From Coriaria nepalensis (Eukaryota > Streptophyta > Magnoliopsida > Cucurbitales > Coriariaceae): a stretch of 64,000 nucleotides of DNA. Positions 23,805 to 33,470 of the stretch are shown in pieces (position 1 is the stretch's first letter; each line of letters begins with the position of its first letter). The stretch covers positions 4,908,001 through 4,972,000 of the forward strand of contig CP114483.1 in assembly GCA_027186245.1 (NCBI GenBank), read 5' to 3'. Position numbers and translations under genes: made by a program. The notes below the pieces were generated by a model. That model ran no database searches and was not told where the DNA came from. It worked only from the letters and a program-made list of their open reading frames with translations.

Positions 23805-26800
23805 ATGGCTTCTTATAATCAGTTTAGGGTATCAAGCTTCTCCTTTTCAGTCCTCATTCTTATCCTATCAGGTAACCCAATCAACTGAAGCAGTATGGGA
23901 TTGACACTAAATAATTGCATTATTGCTGCGTGCACTTCCCCCCCCCCCCCCCCCCCCCCCTCTATTGATCAAACAACTATTTTATCTACTGCATTTCAGG
24001 AATAGCTTAGATTTATTATTATTTAATACTTAAAATTTGAAATATACTTAAAATCTGAAATAAACTTAAAATCTTATTATTTTTTAATTTTTATTATTAT
24101 TTATATTTATTTTAAATTATATCAAACTATACTAACTTAAATTACAAGTTCAGTTGTTTTGGAAAAAAAATAAAAAGTCAATTTCTCATTATAAAAAAAG
24201 AAGAAAAAAAAAACTAAGTAAAATTATGAGTTTATCCCCTTGTCAATAGCTGAAAGTAAGGTTGTGCAAACTTTGGATCCGGATCCGTAAGATCCGTTTG
24301 GATGCATCGGATCCGGATATTTTGGATCGGATAATAAATCAGATAATTTGTTTGGTTCCAGATTGGATCTATCCAGTTCCTAAGCGGATAGATCCGAATA
24401 ATGTTAAGAGAACTTTTTTTTTTTCAAAACCCTAAACTATCTATCGTCTTCTTCATCGGTTCATCTTGTTTCTCTCTCTCTCTGATCTCCCCCTCTCTCG
24501 AGTGAGGCATGGGGGCTTTCTCTCGCTCTCATCTGAGGTGGCAAAGATGGAAGGTGAAGAGGGCGGAAGTTCAATGGGGCCACCTCCGGCTCCACCGTAG
24601 CAATGGTGGCGATGGGTTTAGCGATGTGAGTTAAGCCATGGCTCGGTTCTGGGTGGGGAGTGGGGAGTAGAGACTGATGGGTCTGGGGGAGAAAGAGGCT
24701 GAGAAGTTGGGAGGAGAGAGAAGAAAAAGTTTTGTTGTACGTAGAGATGGCAATTTGGGCCGAGCTGGCTCGAATTCATTCAGCCTGACCCGTTAAAGCC
24801 TAATCTGCACCCGCAATATGCAGGTATGGCCCGGGCATGCTTTATATACCCATGGTCGGCCCGACCGGCCGGTTTTTAAAACGGGCCAAACTTGGCCCGC
24901 TGGTATATGGGCTACCCGTGGTGAACAATACCATCCCTATTTTTTTTTCTTTTCCCTCTCAATTATTATTTTTTCTATAAATACCCCTTCAAATTATCTT
25001 CATAAATCACAATTCAAAAAATCATCTCTCAATTCTATTATTTTTTCTCTTCATTATTTTTCTTATAACTACCCCCTCAAATTATCTTCATAAATCACAA
25101 TTCATAACTCAAAAAAATCATCTCTCAACTCTCAATTTTTCTCTATTTATTTTTCTTACTAATTTAAAGTATCGATTATCAATTTCACAATTCCTAAATT
25201 TTGATTATAGTCTTGACTCTCAACTTTCAAGTTTCAAAATCGAATTTCAGGTTGGTTCAATTTTTCTATTTTATTATAATGTATTTTAATCTTTATTATT
25301 ATAATTATTTTTTATAAATTTTATCTTCCAAGTTCTAATAAATTTTAATATATATATATATAATTTGTTTTTTTTAAATAACATAAAAAATGGATAACTT
25401 GAATAATACACATGATTTTGGAAGCCAGCCAGATTTGCCATTTTATAATACAAGATATATGAAATTGGATAAAAATAATTTTTCGAATATAAATGAGATT
25501 TACAAGGATGAGGTCGATCTCGACGATGAAGTAACAATTATACCGAGTACAACTCTTCTATTTTTGTATTATAAAACTTACTACGTCATAAAATTACTTT
25601 ATTGAACTATAAATTTTATTTATTTGGAATAATTTTTTATCCAAAAATTAAAAAAACTCTTTTTTAAACCCATTTTTAATCGATCTCGAGCCGGGCATAG
25701 AATTTTGAAGCGCAACCCCAATCAAAACAAGCCGAGCCGGGTAGAAGAATGTAGAAGAAATGCCATCTCTAGTTGTACGTAGGAAAGAGAGGAAAGCATG
25801 AAGGTAGAAGAAGGCTTTTGGCTTGAAACATTTGGGTTAAAATGATTGCAACAGTGGAGGTTGTTGCTTGCAATGGGAAAGATAATAATTATGATTTGAT
25901 AAAAAAGTTTGGATTTTCTTATCTAATTGCAGGTTTGTCTCTGCATTTCCCATCATTTCTTTTCTTTCATTTAGGTCCTAAATTCGCTTCATTTTCCCAA
26001 AATTTACTGTCGGCAAGGGGTCTCTCTCTAAAGAAACCCGGATCCTTTATTCCGATCCGGGTATTCCGAAAATTTCAGATCTTTTCGGATTTGGATCCGA
26101 ATGACTTTGCACAACCTTAGCCGAAAGTGACTTCTTGCTGATTTTGCGCGGTAGCAGCTAGATTTTCAGAAGGTGAAAGATCATTCACCATAGTAAACCA
26201 ATGCAAGGAGACCATCTGGCTGGGAATTACTCCCGGCGAGAACTTCAATGTAGGCGGTTTCACCTTAAAAACCGGCGAATCCGCCGTCTACACCGCTCCT
26301 ACGGGGTGGAAAGGCAGAATTTGGGTGCGTACCAGCTGCAATTTCGGCCAAAATGGAATAGAAACCTGCCAAACCGGTAACGTCGGCTCCAAACTGAAAT
26401 GCACAGGTCCTGGCTCTCCTCCCTCTACGATCGCCAATTTCGCTCTAGGTCAGATTGATTATTATGATGTCAGCCTCGGCGATGGATTCAATCTCCCGAT
26501 CTCCATACAACCAAATAATGGAACGGGAAATTGCAGCGCTGCCGAATGCGACGGCGATCTGAGGCAAAACTGTCCGGCTGAGGTCGCCGTCAAGGTCGAC
26601 GGTAACTTGATTACTTGCCGGGGCACGTGCGATGCGTTCAACACCGACGATTATTGCTGTAGAGGAGTCTTCCGGAATCCGATGACCTGCTTGCCGAGAA
26701 ATTACTCGAGGAGCTTCAAGCAGATCTGTCCAGCGGTTTATAGCTTTGCCTTCGACGCTCCTTCCAGTATCATTACTTGCTCTGGATCTGATTACATCGT

Positions 26801-27204
26801 CGCTTTCTGTGCATCAAGGTACACAAATTCGAATTGTTCTTCCCAATCCTTTTCGCCTAAATTCATGCCAAAAAATACTGAAAAAAGGATTTTATTGGGG
26901 GATTTTAATTTTCAGAAACCCGACGGTACGCTCTTATCATGACAAGAAGGTCGTGTGTAGTAATGGGGATCTTCAAGAGGCTTTGCAGAAGAACCACCTC
27001 AGATCTTGTGGATCTCCATCTTCACCTTTCTCTTTGCCTTTCATATTCGATTCATCTTCCTCTAACATGCATTTTTGTGTAATAATAATAATTATTATTA
27101 TTATTTTTCTTTATAACAAAATTTTAAAATTATTTTCTGTTTCCGATAAACTGCCAGAACGTGACATTAGTTGGTTTGAGCCAAAAGGCCCAATGCTTCT
27201 TTAA
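23805..27204 (+). CDS. Thaumatin-like protein (PR-5 family)
   Basis: Three exons keep frame: 23805-23871 (signal peptide, MASYNQFRV..LILILS), 26158-26818 and 26916-27204, predicting 338 aa. The thaumatin domain runs from about residue 25 (SFTIVNQCKETIWLGITPG). It includes YDVSLGDGFNLP, CDGDLRQNCPAEVAV, TDDYCCRG and YSRSFKQICPAVYSFAFD. The family normally has 16 cysteines. Here the second part of CQTGDCGG is CQTGNVGS, so one is lost. In the acidic cleft, the usual Glu of the AEFT-like motif is Asn (STIANFAL). Such proteins are secreted and often defence-related, but these changes argue against standard activity. After the domain (KKVVCSNG) comes a long tail with eight isoleucines coded by an ATA/ATT microsatellite. 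That part may be UTR in other alleles. Intron 1 (2,286 bp) holds nested transposons. Confidence 0.85.
23938..23960. repeat. Poly-C tract (23 C)
   Basis: Uninterrupted run of 23 C in intron 1 of the thaumatin-like gene, 67 bases after the donor. It is the second very long C run in the window. Confidence 0.95.
24742..25771. mobile_element. Nested hAT-like transposon
   Basis: Inverted termini TAGAGATGGCA at 24742 and TGCCATCTCTA ending 25771, flanked by a perfect 8-bp target duplication GTTGTACG (24734-24741 and 25772-25779). Subterminal sequences are rich in GCCGAGC/GGCTCG. The 1,030-bp interior holds a two-copy tandem repeat and a 71-codon frame (25390-25605) with no recognisable transposase motif. 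It inserted into the older hAT-like element, and the intact duplication shows it is the younger of the two. Confidence 0.92.
24972..25158. repeat. Two-copy tandem repeat inside nested hAT element
   Basis: Two head-to-tail units sharing ACCCC(T/C)TCAAATTATCTTC, ATAAATCACAATTCA and AAAATCATCTCTCAA, each about 90-95 bp, AT-rich. Confidence 0.8.
27081..27106. repeat. ATA/ATT microsatellite coding for polyisoleucine
   Basis: Alternating AAT and ATT units. In the frame of the last thaumatin-like exon they read as a run of eight isoleucines. Confidence 0.85.
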
Positions 27205-27237
27205 GAGGAATGTTTTTCTTCAAGCTTACCCTATCTT

Positions 27238-27271
27238 CTCCTCTCTCTCCCTCTCTCTCTCTCTCTCTCTC
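27238..27271. repeat. CT microsatellite in the ELO leader
   Basis: CT repeat of about 34 bases with one interruption, ending 6 bases before the ELO start codon. CT-rich leaders are common in plant genes. Confidence 0.9.
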
Positions 27272-27277
27272 AACAAA

Positions 27278-28096
27278 ATGAGCTCCATTCTATCACACCT
27301 GAACCACTGGCTCGTCACCCACCCCAAAATCCTCGAATTCACATGGACCCAAGGTCAAACCCCTGGCTCGACTCCTCTCTTCCTCACGCTCACAGTCCTC
27401 TCCTACCTCTCCCTCACTCTCCTCCTCTCCAAAGTCATCCCTCTTGCCTCCATTGGACCCACGTTCCTCAAACCAATCTCCGCCCTCCATAACCTCACTC
27501 TCCTCCTCCTCTCCCTTATCATGGCCGTTGGTTGCACCCTCTCCTCGATTTACCATACACCTCATCTCCGCTGGACCATCTGCTTCCCTCCTCATACCTC
27601 ACCTACTGGGCCCCTCTTCTTCTGGGCCTACATCTTCTACCTTTCCAAAATACTTGAATTCGTCGACACCCTTTTGATCATACTTACCGGTTCGATCCAA
27701 CGGCTGACTTTCCTCCACGTCTACCACCATTCGACGGTCGTCATCATGTGTTACTTGTGGCTGCAAACTTCTCAGTCTCTCTTCCCGATCGCGCTCGTGA
27801 CTAACGCCTCCGTGCACGTCGTCATGTACGGATACTATTTTCTGTGTACGATTGGGAAACGACCCCGGTGGAAGAGACTGGTTACGGATCTTCAGATCGT
27901 TCAGTTCGGATTTAGTTTTGCGGTTTCGGGTCTGATGATTTGGTACCATTTCTCCGGTCCCGGGTGTTCCGGGTTGTTGGGTTGGGGTTTCAATGCTGTT
28001 TTTAATGCTTCCCTTTTGGCTCTTTTTGTTGATTTTCATTCCAAGAGCTATGTGAATAGGAAGAGGACCGGTTTGAAAGGAGATAAACGGTCGTGA
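27278..28096 (+). CDS. ELO-family (GNS1/SUR4) acyl elongase, HOS3-like
   Basis: Single-exon gene for a 272-aa multi-pass ER membrane protein of the ELO family. ELO proteins condense malonyl-CoA with acyl-CoA in fatty acid elongation. The plant subgroup is typified by Arabidopsis HOS3. Family blocks are in order: KILEFVDT (124-131), the catalytic histidine box HVYHH (147-151), NASVHVVMYGYY (176-187) and TDLQIVQF (203-210). Hydrophobic segments lie at about 34-55, 70-88, 113-121, 155-175, 178-192, 207-224 and 236-252. The C-terminus is basic (RKRTGLKGDKRS), compatible with ER retention. I chose ATG 27278 because it follows a CT-rich leader and gives the family N-terminus. In-frame sequence further upstream is leader or thaumatin-like 3' sequence. 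The upstream stop is only 73 bp away. An AATAAA at 28226 may be its poly(A) signal. Confidence 0.94.
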   Translation: MSSILSHLNHWLVTHPKILEFTWTQGQTPGSTPLFLTLTVLSYLSLTLLLSKVIPLASIGPTFLKPISALHNLTLLLLSLIMAVGCTLSSIYHTPHLRWTICFPPHTSPTGPLFFWAYIFYLSKILEFVDTLLIILTGSIQRLTFLHVYHHSTVVIMCYLWLQTSQSLFPIALVTNASVHVVMYGYYFLCTIGKRPRWKRLVTDLQIVQFGFSFAVSGLMIWYHFSGPGCSGLLGWGFNAVFNASLLALFVDFHSKSYVNRKRTGLKGDKRS

Positions 28097-28225
28097 TTGT
28101 TTCGTTGTTTTTTTTGGGTGCTGTTTGGAGATTTAATTAAACGGTCATGATGTATTGCTGCTTTGAAGATGAAAGAAAAAGTAGACTTAGACTTCCAATT
28201 TGTGCCGTTTTGTATTATTGGGCCC

Positions 28226-28231
28226 AATAAA
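28226..28231 (+). terminator. Possible poly(A) signal of the ELO gene
   Basis: AATAAA 130 bases after the ELO stop codon, in the expected place for a polyadenylation signal. Confidence 0.4.
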
Positions 28232-28261
28232 GGTTGGATTTTAGAAACAGAGAACTACCTC

Positions 28262-28560
28262 TTACAAGAATTGTTATACTCGGCCCGGGATTTCCTAAAT
28301 GACCTTAAAGCCCATATTTTAAAAGCCCAATAGAAAGTCCAATTCCAACTGAGAGAGCGAGAGGGAAAGAAGGAAATATAATTTTATCGCCGCCGTCTAG
28401 GAGTTGATCGATCAGGCCTTCTCTCTTCGAAAAACCAAGTCCTAAAACAGACGATGCAAATAAGAGATCGCTCTACCCTTCTTTTAATCAAAACCCTAAA
28501 ATTCCAAAAAACGCGATATTGGGAAAAGACGATGACTCCTTAGTCTCATGCATTTGGTGT
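28262..28560 (+). promoter_or_regulatory. Orphan promoter-like region
   Basis: Three site II-like motifs (GGCCCG, AGCCCAT, AGCCCAAT on the plus strand) within 28280-28330 are followed by a purine-rich leader, a GC-rich patch CGCCGCCGTCTAGG and AAACCCTAAAA at 28493. This is the usual make-up of a housekeeping promoter and leader, but no coding region follows. A minisatellite and AT-rich DNA come next. It may be the promoter of a lost gene. Confidence 0.35.
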
Positions 28561-28762
28561 TTGATTCTTTTCGGGAAATCCCTAAAGGTCATAAAAGTAG
28601 GGATGGGCATTATATTTGTATCTGACTTTACCCGATCTGATCCTGCAGATAAAGTCGGATACAGATCGAATAATTATTTCAAAAAAATTAGTTAGATAGG
28701 GTACCCAATCCGATTAGTTTTTGCAGTTATCCGACATATTACATACAATTATAACTCTCTCT

Positions 28763-29250
28763 CAAAGTCTCTAAGAGTCAAAAGGTCTTTCACAGGTCAA
28801 TTCTTTTTCAACCTGTAGAGTAACTCTAATGGCCATAAAGCTCTTCACAAGTCGAGACTTTTCAACCCGTAGAGTAACTCTAATGGCCAAAGAGCCTTTC
28901 ACAGGTCGAGACTCTTCGATCCATAGAGTAATTTTAATGGTCAAAAGGCTTTTCACAGGTCGATGTCATTCGATCCGTAGAGTAATTCTAACGATCGAAG
29001 ACCCCTTCATAGGTCCATGCTTTCGACCCGTAAAATAACTCTAATAGTCAAAAGACCCTTCACAAGTCGAGACTATTCGACCCGTAGAGTAACTCTAATG
29101 GTCGAAGGGTTCTTCATAAGTCGAGAGACCCTTCAACCCGTAGAGTAACTCTAATGGTCAAAGGGTCCTTCATAGGTCGAGGCCTTTCGATCCGTAGAGT
29201 AACTTTAAGGGTTGAAAGGCCATTCACATGTCGGTCTCTGGTCGAAGGAC
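28763..29250. repeat. 54-bp minisatellite, about nine units
   Basis: Tandem units marked by (C/T)GTAGAGTAACTCTAATGG at 28817, 28871, 28925, 28979, 29032 (degenerate), 29086, 29142 and 29196, so the spacing is 53-56 bases, mostly 54. Each unit also carries TTCA.AGGTCGAG and TTCGA.CC. Because 54 is a multiple of 3, long open frames appear on both strands, but these are repetitive and not genes. It lies where the downstream exons of the adjacent PP2C-like gene should be. Confidence 0.93.
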
Positions 29251-29585
29251 ATCTCACATAAATTAGAGTCGAAAACCTCGAGACCCTGAGATGCACATAA
29301 TGACGTCTATCATATGTCAATTTGTGGTCAAATAGTATCTCACAGACCCTTCAACCCTTAGTTAAGTACGTATATATTTTAATTGATATAAAATTTTACA
29401 TACATATATACAATTAATATATATAGTTATATACATTTTAATTTAAATATATATAATTATGTGTATAATTGAAATATAATAATAATAATTAAAAAAAAAA
29501 CCGGGAATCCGACCATCCGTCGCGATTTTGTGCGCATCAGAGATACTACCTCCCGTTTTGCTTGGATTGGGTTGATCAAAAATAC

Positions 29586-30873
29586 CTTTGCCGGATGACG
29601 CAATAAAGCAGCGCCAGAGGAAAGGACCAACCCAGATGTTACAATCTCCTCCCTATTTCAAATTTAACAAGGACAAAATAATAATGGTTTAATGCAGTAC
29701 CTTTTCTTTTTCTTCTTTTGTTTCTTTCTAAAAGAGGTAGGTGCATCAGACAATAATAGCTTACCCTCTAACAATACTTTCAATTTGCATTTCTACAGCA
29801 TCAGCCCGGGGTACTTCTACATCTGAGACCTTATCATCTTTAGAATGGGATTTAACCTTTTTTTTCTTTAGTTTCACTGCAACTTAGCTTAGAAGGATAT
29901 TCAGTAGAATCTTCAAAGATTGAATCTGAAAACTGAGTCGTAACATCATCCTTATCCCCTTCTTTGTCAACTTCCTCATAGGTACTAATAGATCCCGAAT
30001 TAGAAGGCAAATCCAATTGAGGAATCATTAGTAATGAGTTGACTTCATTATCACACTTGATACTGGAATTCTCCTCATAATCACCATCGTTTTTGATGTT
30101 TGGAGTATCAGAAACAATATTTTCATCCATTAACTGAACCTCGTGATCTTCATCTCTCTCTTCCTCTCCTACACGTCTACTGGTTTCTAAATCATTAACA
30201 GGAGTTACAGGATCACTACCACGAACACTTGTTTCCTTCAATTCCAAACATTAGTAGATTCCTGTACAGGTACAGAAGCCACATTACTCGGGTTTTCACT
30301 TGACAAGCAAGATTGCGTTTCCTCTTTCAGATTATGAACAATGTTCTTATCGCTAATCTCTTCCTCGCTCAGAACCTCTGCAAAATTGGAATTCTCCGAG
30401 TCTTCTCCAGACAAACCTGCTGTAACAGCTTCATCACTAGTTCCGAACCGGAACACTACACTTCCGTCAGGACACTCTGTAAAAAACAACCAGAGGCCAT
30501 AAATCAAAAGCTTAGCTAGCAATTTCAATTCGATCATCTTCAAACAGGATAACAATTTTTATAGCACTATTTACCTGCAAGTTTTCTCGAGAACCAAACA
30601 GAAACTCAAAAACACAATGCCGGAATCAAAACGATAAGAAAAATCAAGAAACGTACTGGTCGCAGAAACGAGTTCGAAATCAGCTGAAGACGAATGGGAC
30701 TGCGATTGATGCGAAGTTGAAAGGGAGAGGATGCATGGAGGAGCACACGGCCTTCGTTTAGGGAACCGAAGGGGAGATAACAGCAATAAGCGTCGGTGAA
30801 GAACGTGGAAGCCATAGAAGAAGCTGCTCGAGGTCGAAGATTGGGATCGCAGAGGAGGAGAGAGGGTAACCAT
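29586..30873 (-). pseudogene. PP2C-like gene, 5' exons only, frameshifted
   Basis: Minus-strand remnant resembling the N-terminal part of a chloroplast PP2C phosphatase (the long-acidic-N-terminus type, like Arabidopsis PP2C 62). Exon 1, 30873-30657, encodes a Ser/Arg-rich transit peptide (MVTLSPPLRSQ..). Exon 2, 30476-29765, starts CPDGSVVFRFGTSDEA and is acidic throughout. It needs a frameshift near 30240 and another in the A-run near 29855. Exon 3, 29652-29586, joins in frame and reads VTSGLVLSSGAALLRHPAK, which matches the lead-in to the PP2C domain (usually followed by ALTGGEDAYF). A GT donor follows, but the next exons, with the metal-binding aspartates, are absent. AT-rich DNA and a minisatellite lie there instead. 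The identification relies mainly on exon 3 and the transit peptide. Confidence 0.62.
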
Positions 30874-32624
30874 TCTTTCTCTCTGATTTATTTAGTTATT
30901 TATATGCTGGTAGAGGCGGCAGTTGGTGCGGGCCTGGATTATGTCGATGACGAATTGGTCTGTATTTTGCTTGTGCTTAAAATAAAGATACGATATGGTA
31001 TAAATATAATAATTGGCTATAAATATACTTTACCGGCTTATGGGATTGTATTGGCTTGTGAGCCTGTATTAGCTCATATGCCTAACTTGATATATGAGTT
31101 CGTGTCGACTCATATGCTTATTTTAACTTTTAAGCTCGTTTTAATTTATAAATTTAAAAGTTTTTTTTTTAATTAAGTTTAAATAAAAAAAAATTTAAAA
31201 AAAATTAATAATATAATCTATATTTTATATATTATTCATCGTTCATAATAATAATTATTTAATAAATTATAATTTAATATTATAAAATTATAAATAAGTT
31301 GTAATAAATATTAGTTAGTTAAATAAAATTTTGTATTAATCAAAATATTTTTAATATATAAAATAATTTTTGAAGAAAAAATTCTTAAAATTAAAATGCG
31401 CTTTTGAGCTTGTATTTCAGACAGGCTTAAAATTGTCATGCCATACTCCGAGCAAACATAAAATTTATCGATGTCATGCCAATCTATGTATCCGCATAAT
31501 TAAATACGACACGACCCGATACTTTTACCATACTCATACTTATATTATACTCTTATCATATTATATCATACATACTCACGGCTCAATTTATTTTAACACC
31601 TTTATATATACTACGGCATTTTTTATCGGACAGAGGAAATTAGAAAAGTTTTTGAAATGGGAAAGATTAGAAAAAAAAAAGAGAAAGTACGGAGTGATAA
31701 TTGAGTAGTCATTAAGAGGGGTTCGTCCTCAACGACAAGTAATGCATGTTTGTATAGGACAGGAACATAGCGGATAGCGGAGGTCATGTCCACATGCTTG
31801 AGCTCTGTGGATTACGTGGCCCACCAAAAAGATTAAAAAACAAAAAATTGTGGTATTAATTATAATGGTTGGAATAAGAAAGAGTGAAATTGATAAAATA
31901 AGAATAATTTGAATTATGTATATATAAAATTTACAAACAAATGGGATAATAGAAATTAAAATTAAATTTATATATATATATATTTTTTATTATTGATATT
32001 AATACTCTTTAAATAAATAATGAGAATAATTAATTTTTACTCAATGTGAAATGCTTGACATATTGAGAACTTGACATGGAATGCTTGATGCATTCAGGGC
32101 TCGGAATGGATCATCTTCATTTTATATAATAAAATAATATAAATATAATTAATTCTATTTCTTAATTTTACATAATACAAAAACAAACTAATCATAAAGG
32201 AAAAAAAAAAGTTAAAAGAAAAAAAAGCATACATATTTTGATAGTATAAAATTGAATTTTACCTCAGTAGAAATCACCTGCAAATGCCGAACTACTATCG
32301 ATCTAATTGTCGGTATATGTAATATTTTTTTCTCGGATGCAACTTCTCTCTTTTCGTGGAAGCACAAGAGTCTTATAAATGTTTGCATTCCTCTAAAAAA
32401 CCGTTGGCCATAAGTGATTATACTATTCACTTAATGTATGAAATTAATTAAACATAAATACATAATAATAAAGATTAATTATATGATCCGGTTGTGAAAC
32501 CTAATCTATAAGCAAAAGTCAGAAGATATATGTAAACCGAAACTGTAAAGAAAATCGAATTGAAAAAATATAATATATTTCATAATCAAAATTATAAATA
32601 AGATTATAGGTCGTATTTTTTTGA
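30874..32624. other. AT-rich intergenic region with possible decayed transposon
   Basis: No gene. The part from about 30911 (TAGAGGCGG..GGGCCTG) to 31612 (CTCAATTTATTTTAACACCTTTA) has GGCTCATG/GAGCCTGTATTGGCTC motifs and ends like plant hAT elements (TAGAGGTGTTAA-type termini), with a possible degenerate 8-bp duplication. I cannot prove it. Open frames here are AT-rich noise. Confidence 0.35.
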
Positions 32625-33470
32625 AAACTGTTATGCAATAATATTTTTAAAACAAATTCACTATCTCTCGTTGGTGCTAAAAACTTAACGATATCTATCT
32701 CTCATAATACAATATAGATCAATGACAACAACATATCATAGAAACTATTCCGGAAAAATCGAGATAGTCAAAACTCTATCATACTGGAAGGTTAGAATTG
32801 TAAAGAGGAGAATGCTTTATGAAGAGAGGAAGATAATATTTTCGAAGTGTATTTTGCATATGGGAGGAGGATGCTAATTTATAAGCTCATGACAAAGAAT
32901 TAATGAAAAATTAATATGAGCAGTTTCATAAATTAATTTGTAGTCTAATTCAAATTTAAATATGATGAAAATTAAATTATGTCTTTTAAGTTTCGTATGT
33001 TTACATGAAAAGAAAAGTTATATAGAAGAGAATTTCAAAATGTCAGTTAAAGTGGACTAGGTCGATTTTGGCACGCTCAAGTGCAGAAGCACACGAACCA
33101 AACCCGATCCGATCCAGATTACACCCCTTACGTATGTGCGCAAGAGATAGCGTTTATGCTTACATTATTATTCATCAACAATTGGGTAATCATATATAAA
33201 CACTCATCCTACTTGCTCCTCTTTTAATATAGGATAAAATTTTCTCATTTTATTTTTTCACTTCAAACCATTGAAATAAATACACGTTGAGAATTAATTT
33301 CTCATTCACTCGTATACCACTTTGAGTATATCATATATTATTTCAAAACTCTTAAAACTCTCGTAAACGAAACTCCGAATCTACTTTAACCTATCACTTT
33401 CGCAAAGTGAATTCTACTCAAAATGATCCAACACTTGTGATATTTTTCTTATATGTCCTATCTCGTTTCA
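32625..33470. repeat. Dispersed LTR-like repeat, copy 2
   Basis: Partner of 15846-16690 (shared motifs listed there), in the same orientation. It has no C run. Probably a solo LTR of the same old family. Confidence 0.55.

Larger units (their letters stand above)
24257..26119. mobile_element. hAT-like transposon in intron 1 of the thaumatin-like gene
   Basis: Terminal inverted repeat TAAGGTTGTGCAAA, perfect over 14 bases, at 24257 and (reverse complement) ending 26119, continuing into GGATCC-rich subterminal sequence at both ends. It is flanked by an 8-bp target duplication, GCTGAAAG at 24249-24256 and GCCGAAAG at 26120-26127 (one mismatch), the size hAT elements make. About 825 bp remain after removing the nested element and one copy of its target duplication. 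It includes a relatively GC-rich patch (24430-24730) that looks like acquired host leader sequence. No transposase seen, so it is non-autonomous. Confidence 0.88.

Noticed and set aside
24818..25093. 91-codon frame as a gene in the thaumatin-like intron
   Set aside because: It spans the GC-rich end and tandem repeat of the nested hAT-like element and has no domain.
27293..28039. Minus-strand open frames under the ELO gene
   Set aside because: Shadows of the ELO coding sequence. Their Glu/Gly/Arg-rich composition comes from the CT-rich coding strand.
28763..29250. Regular repeat array as a CRISPR array
   Set aside because: Units are adjacent without unique spacers, the unit is 54 bp and diverged, and the DNA is plant nuclear. 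It is a minisatellite.
28771..29320. Open frames on both strands through the minisatellite
   Set aside because: The repeat length is divisible by three, which keeps frames open without coding.
31370..31708. 112-codon frame as a gene
   Set aside because: AT-rich sequence with low-complexity residues, in a stretch resembling a decayed transposon.
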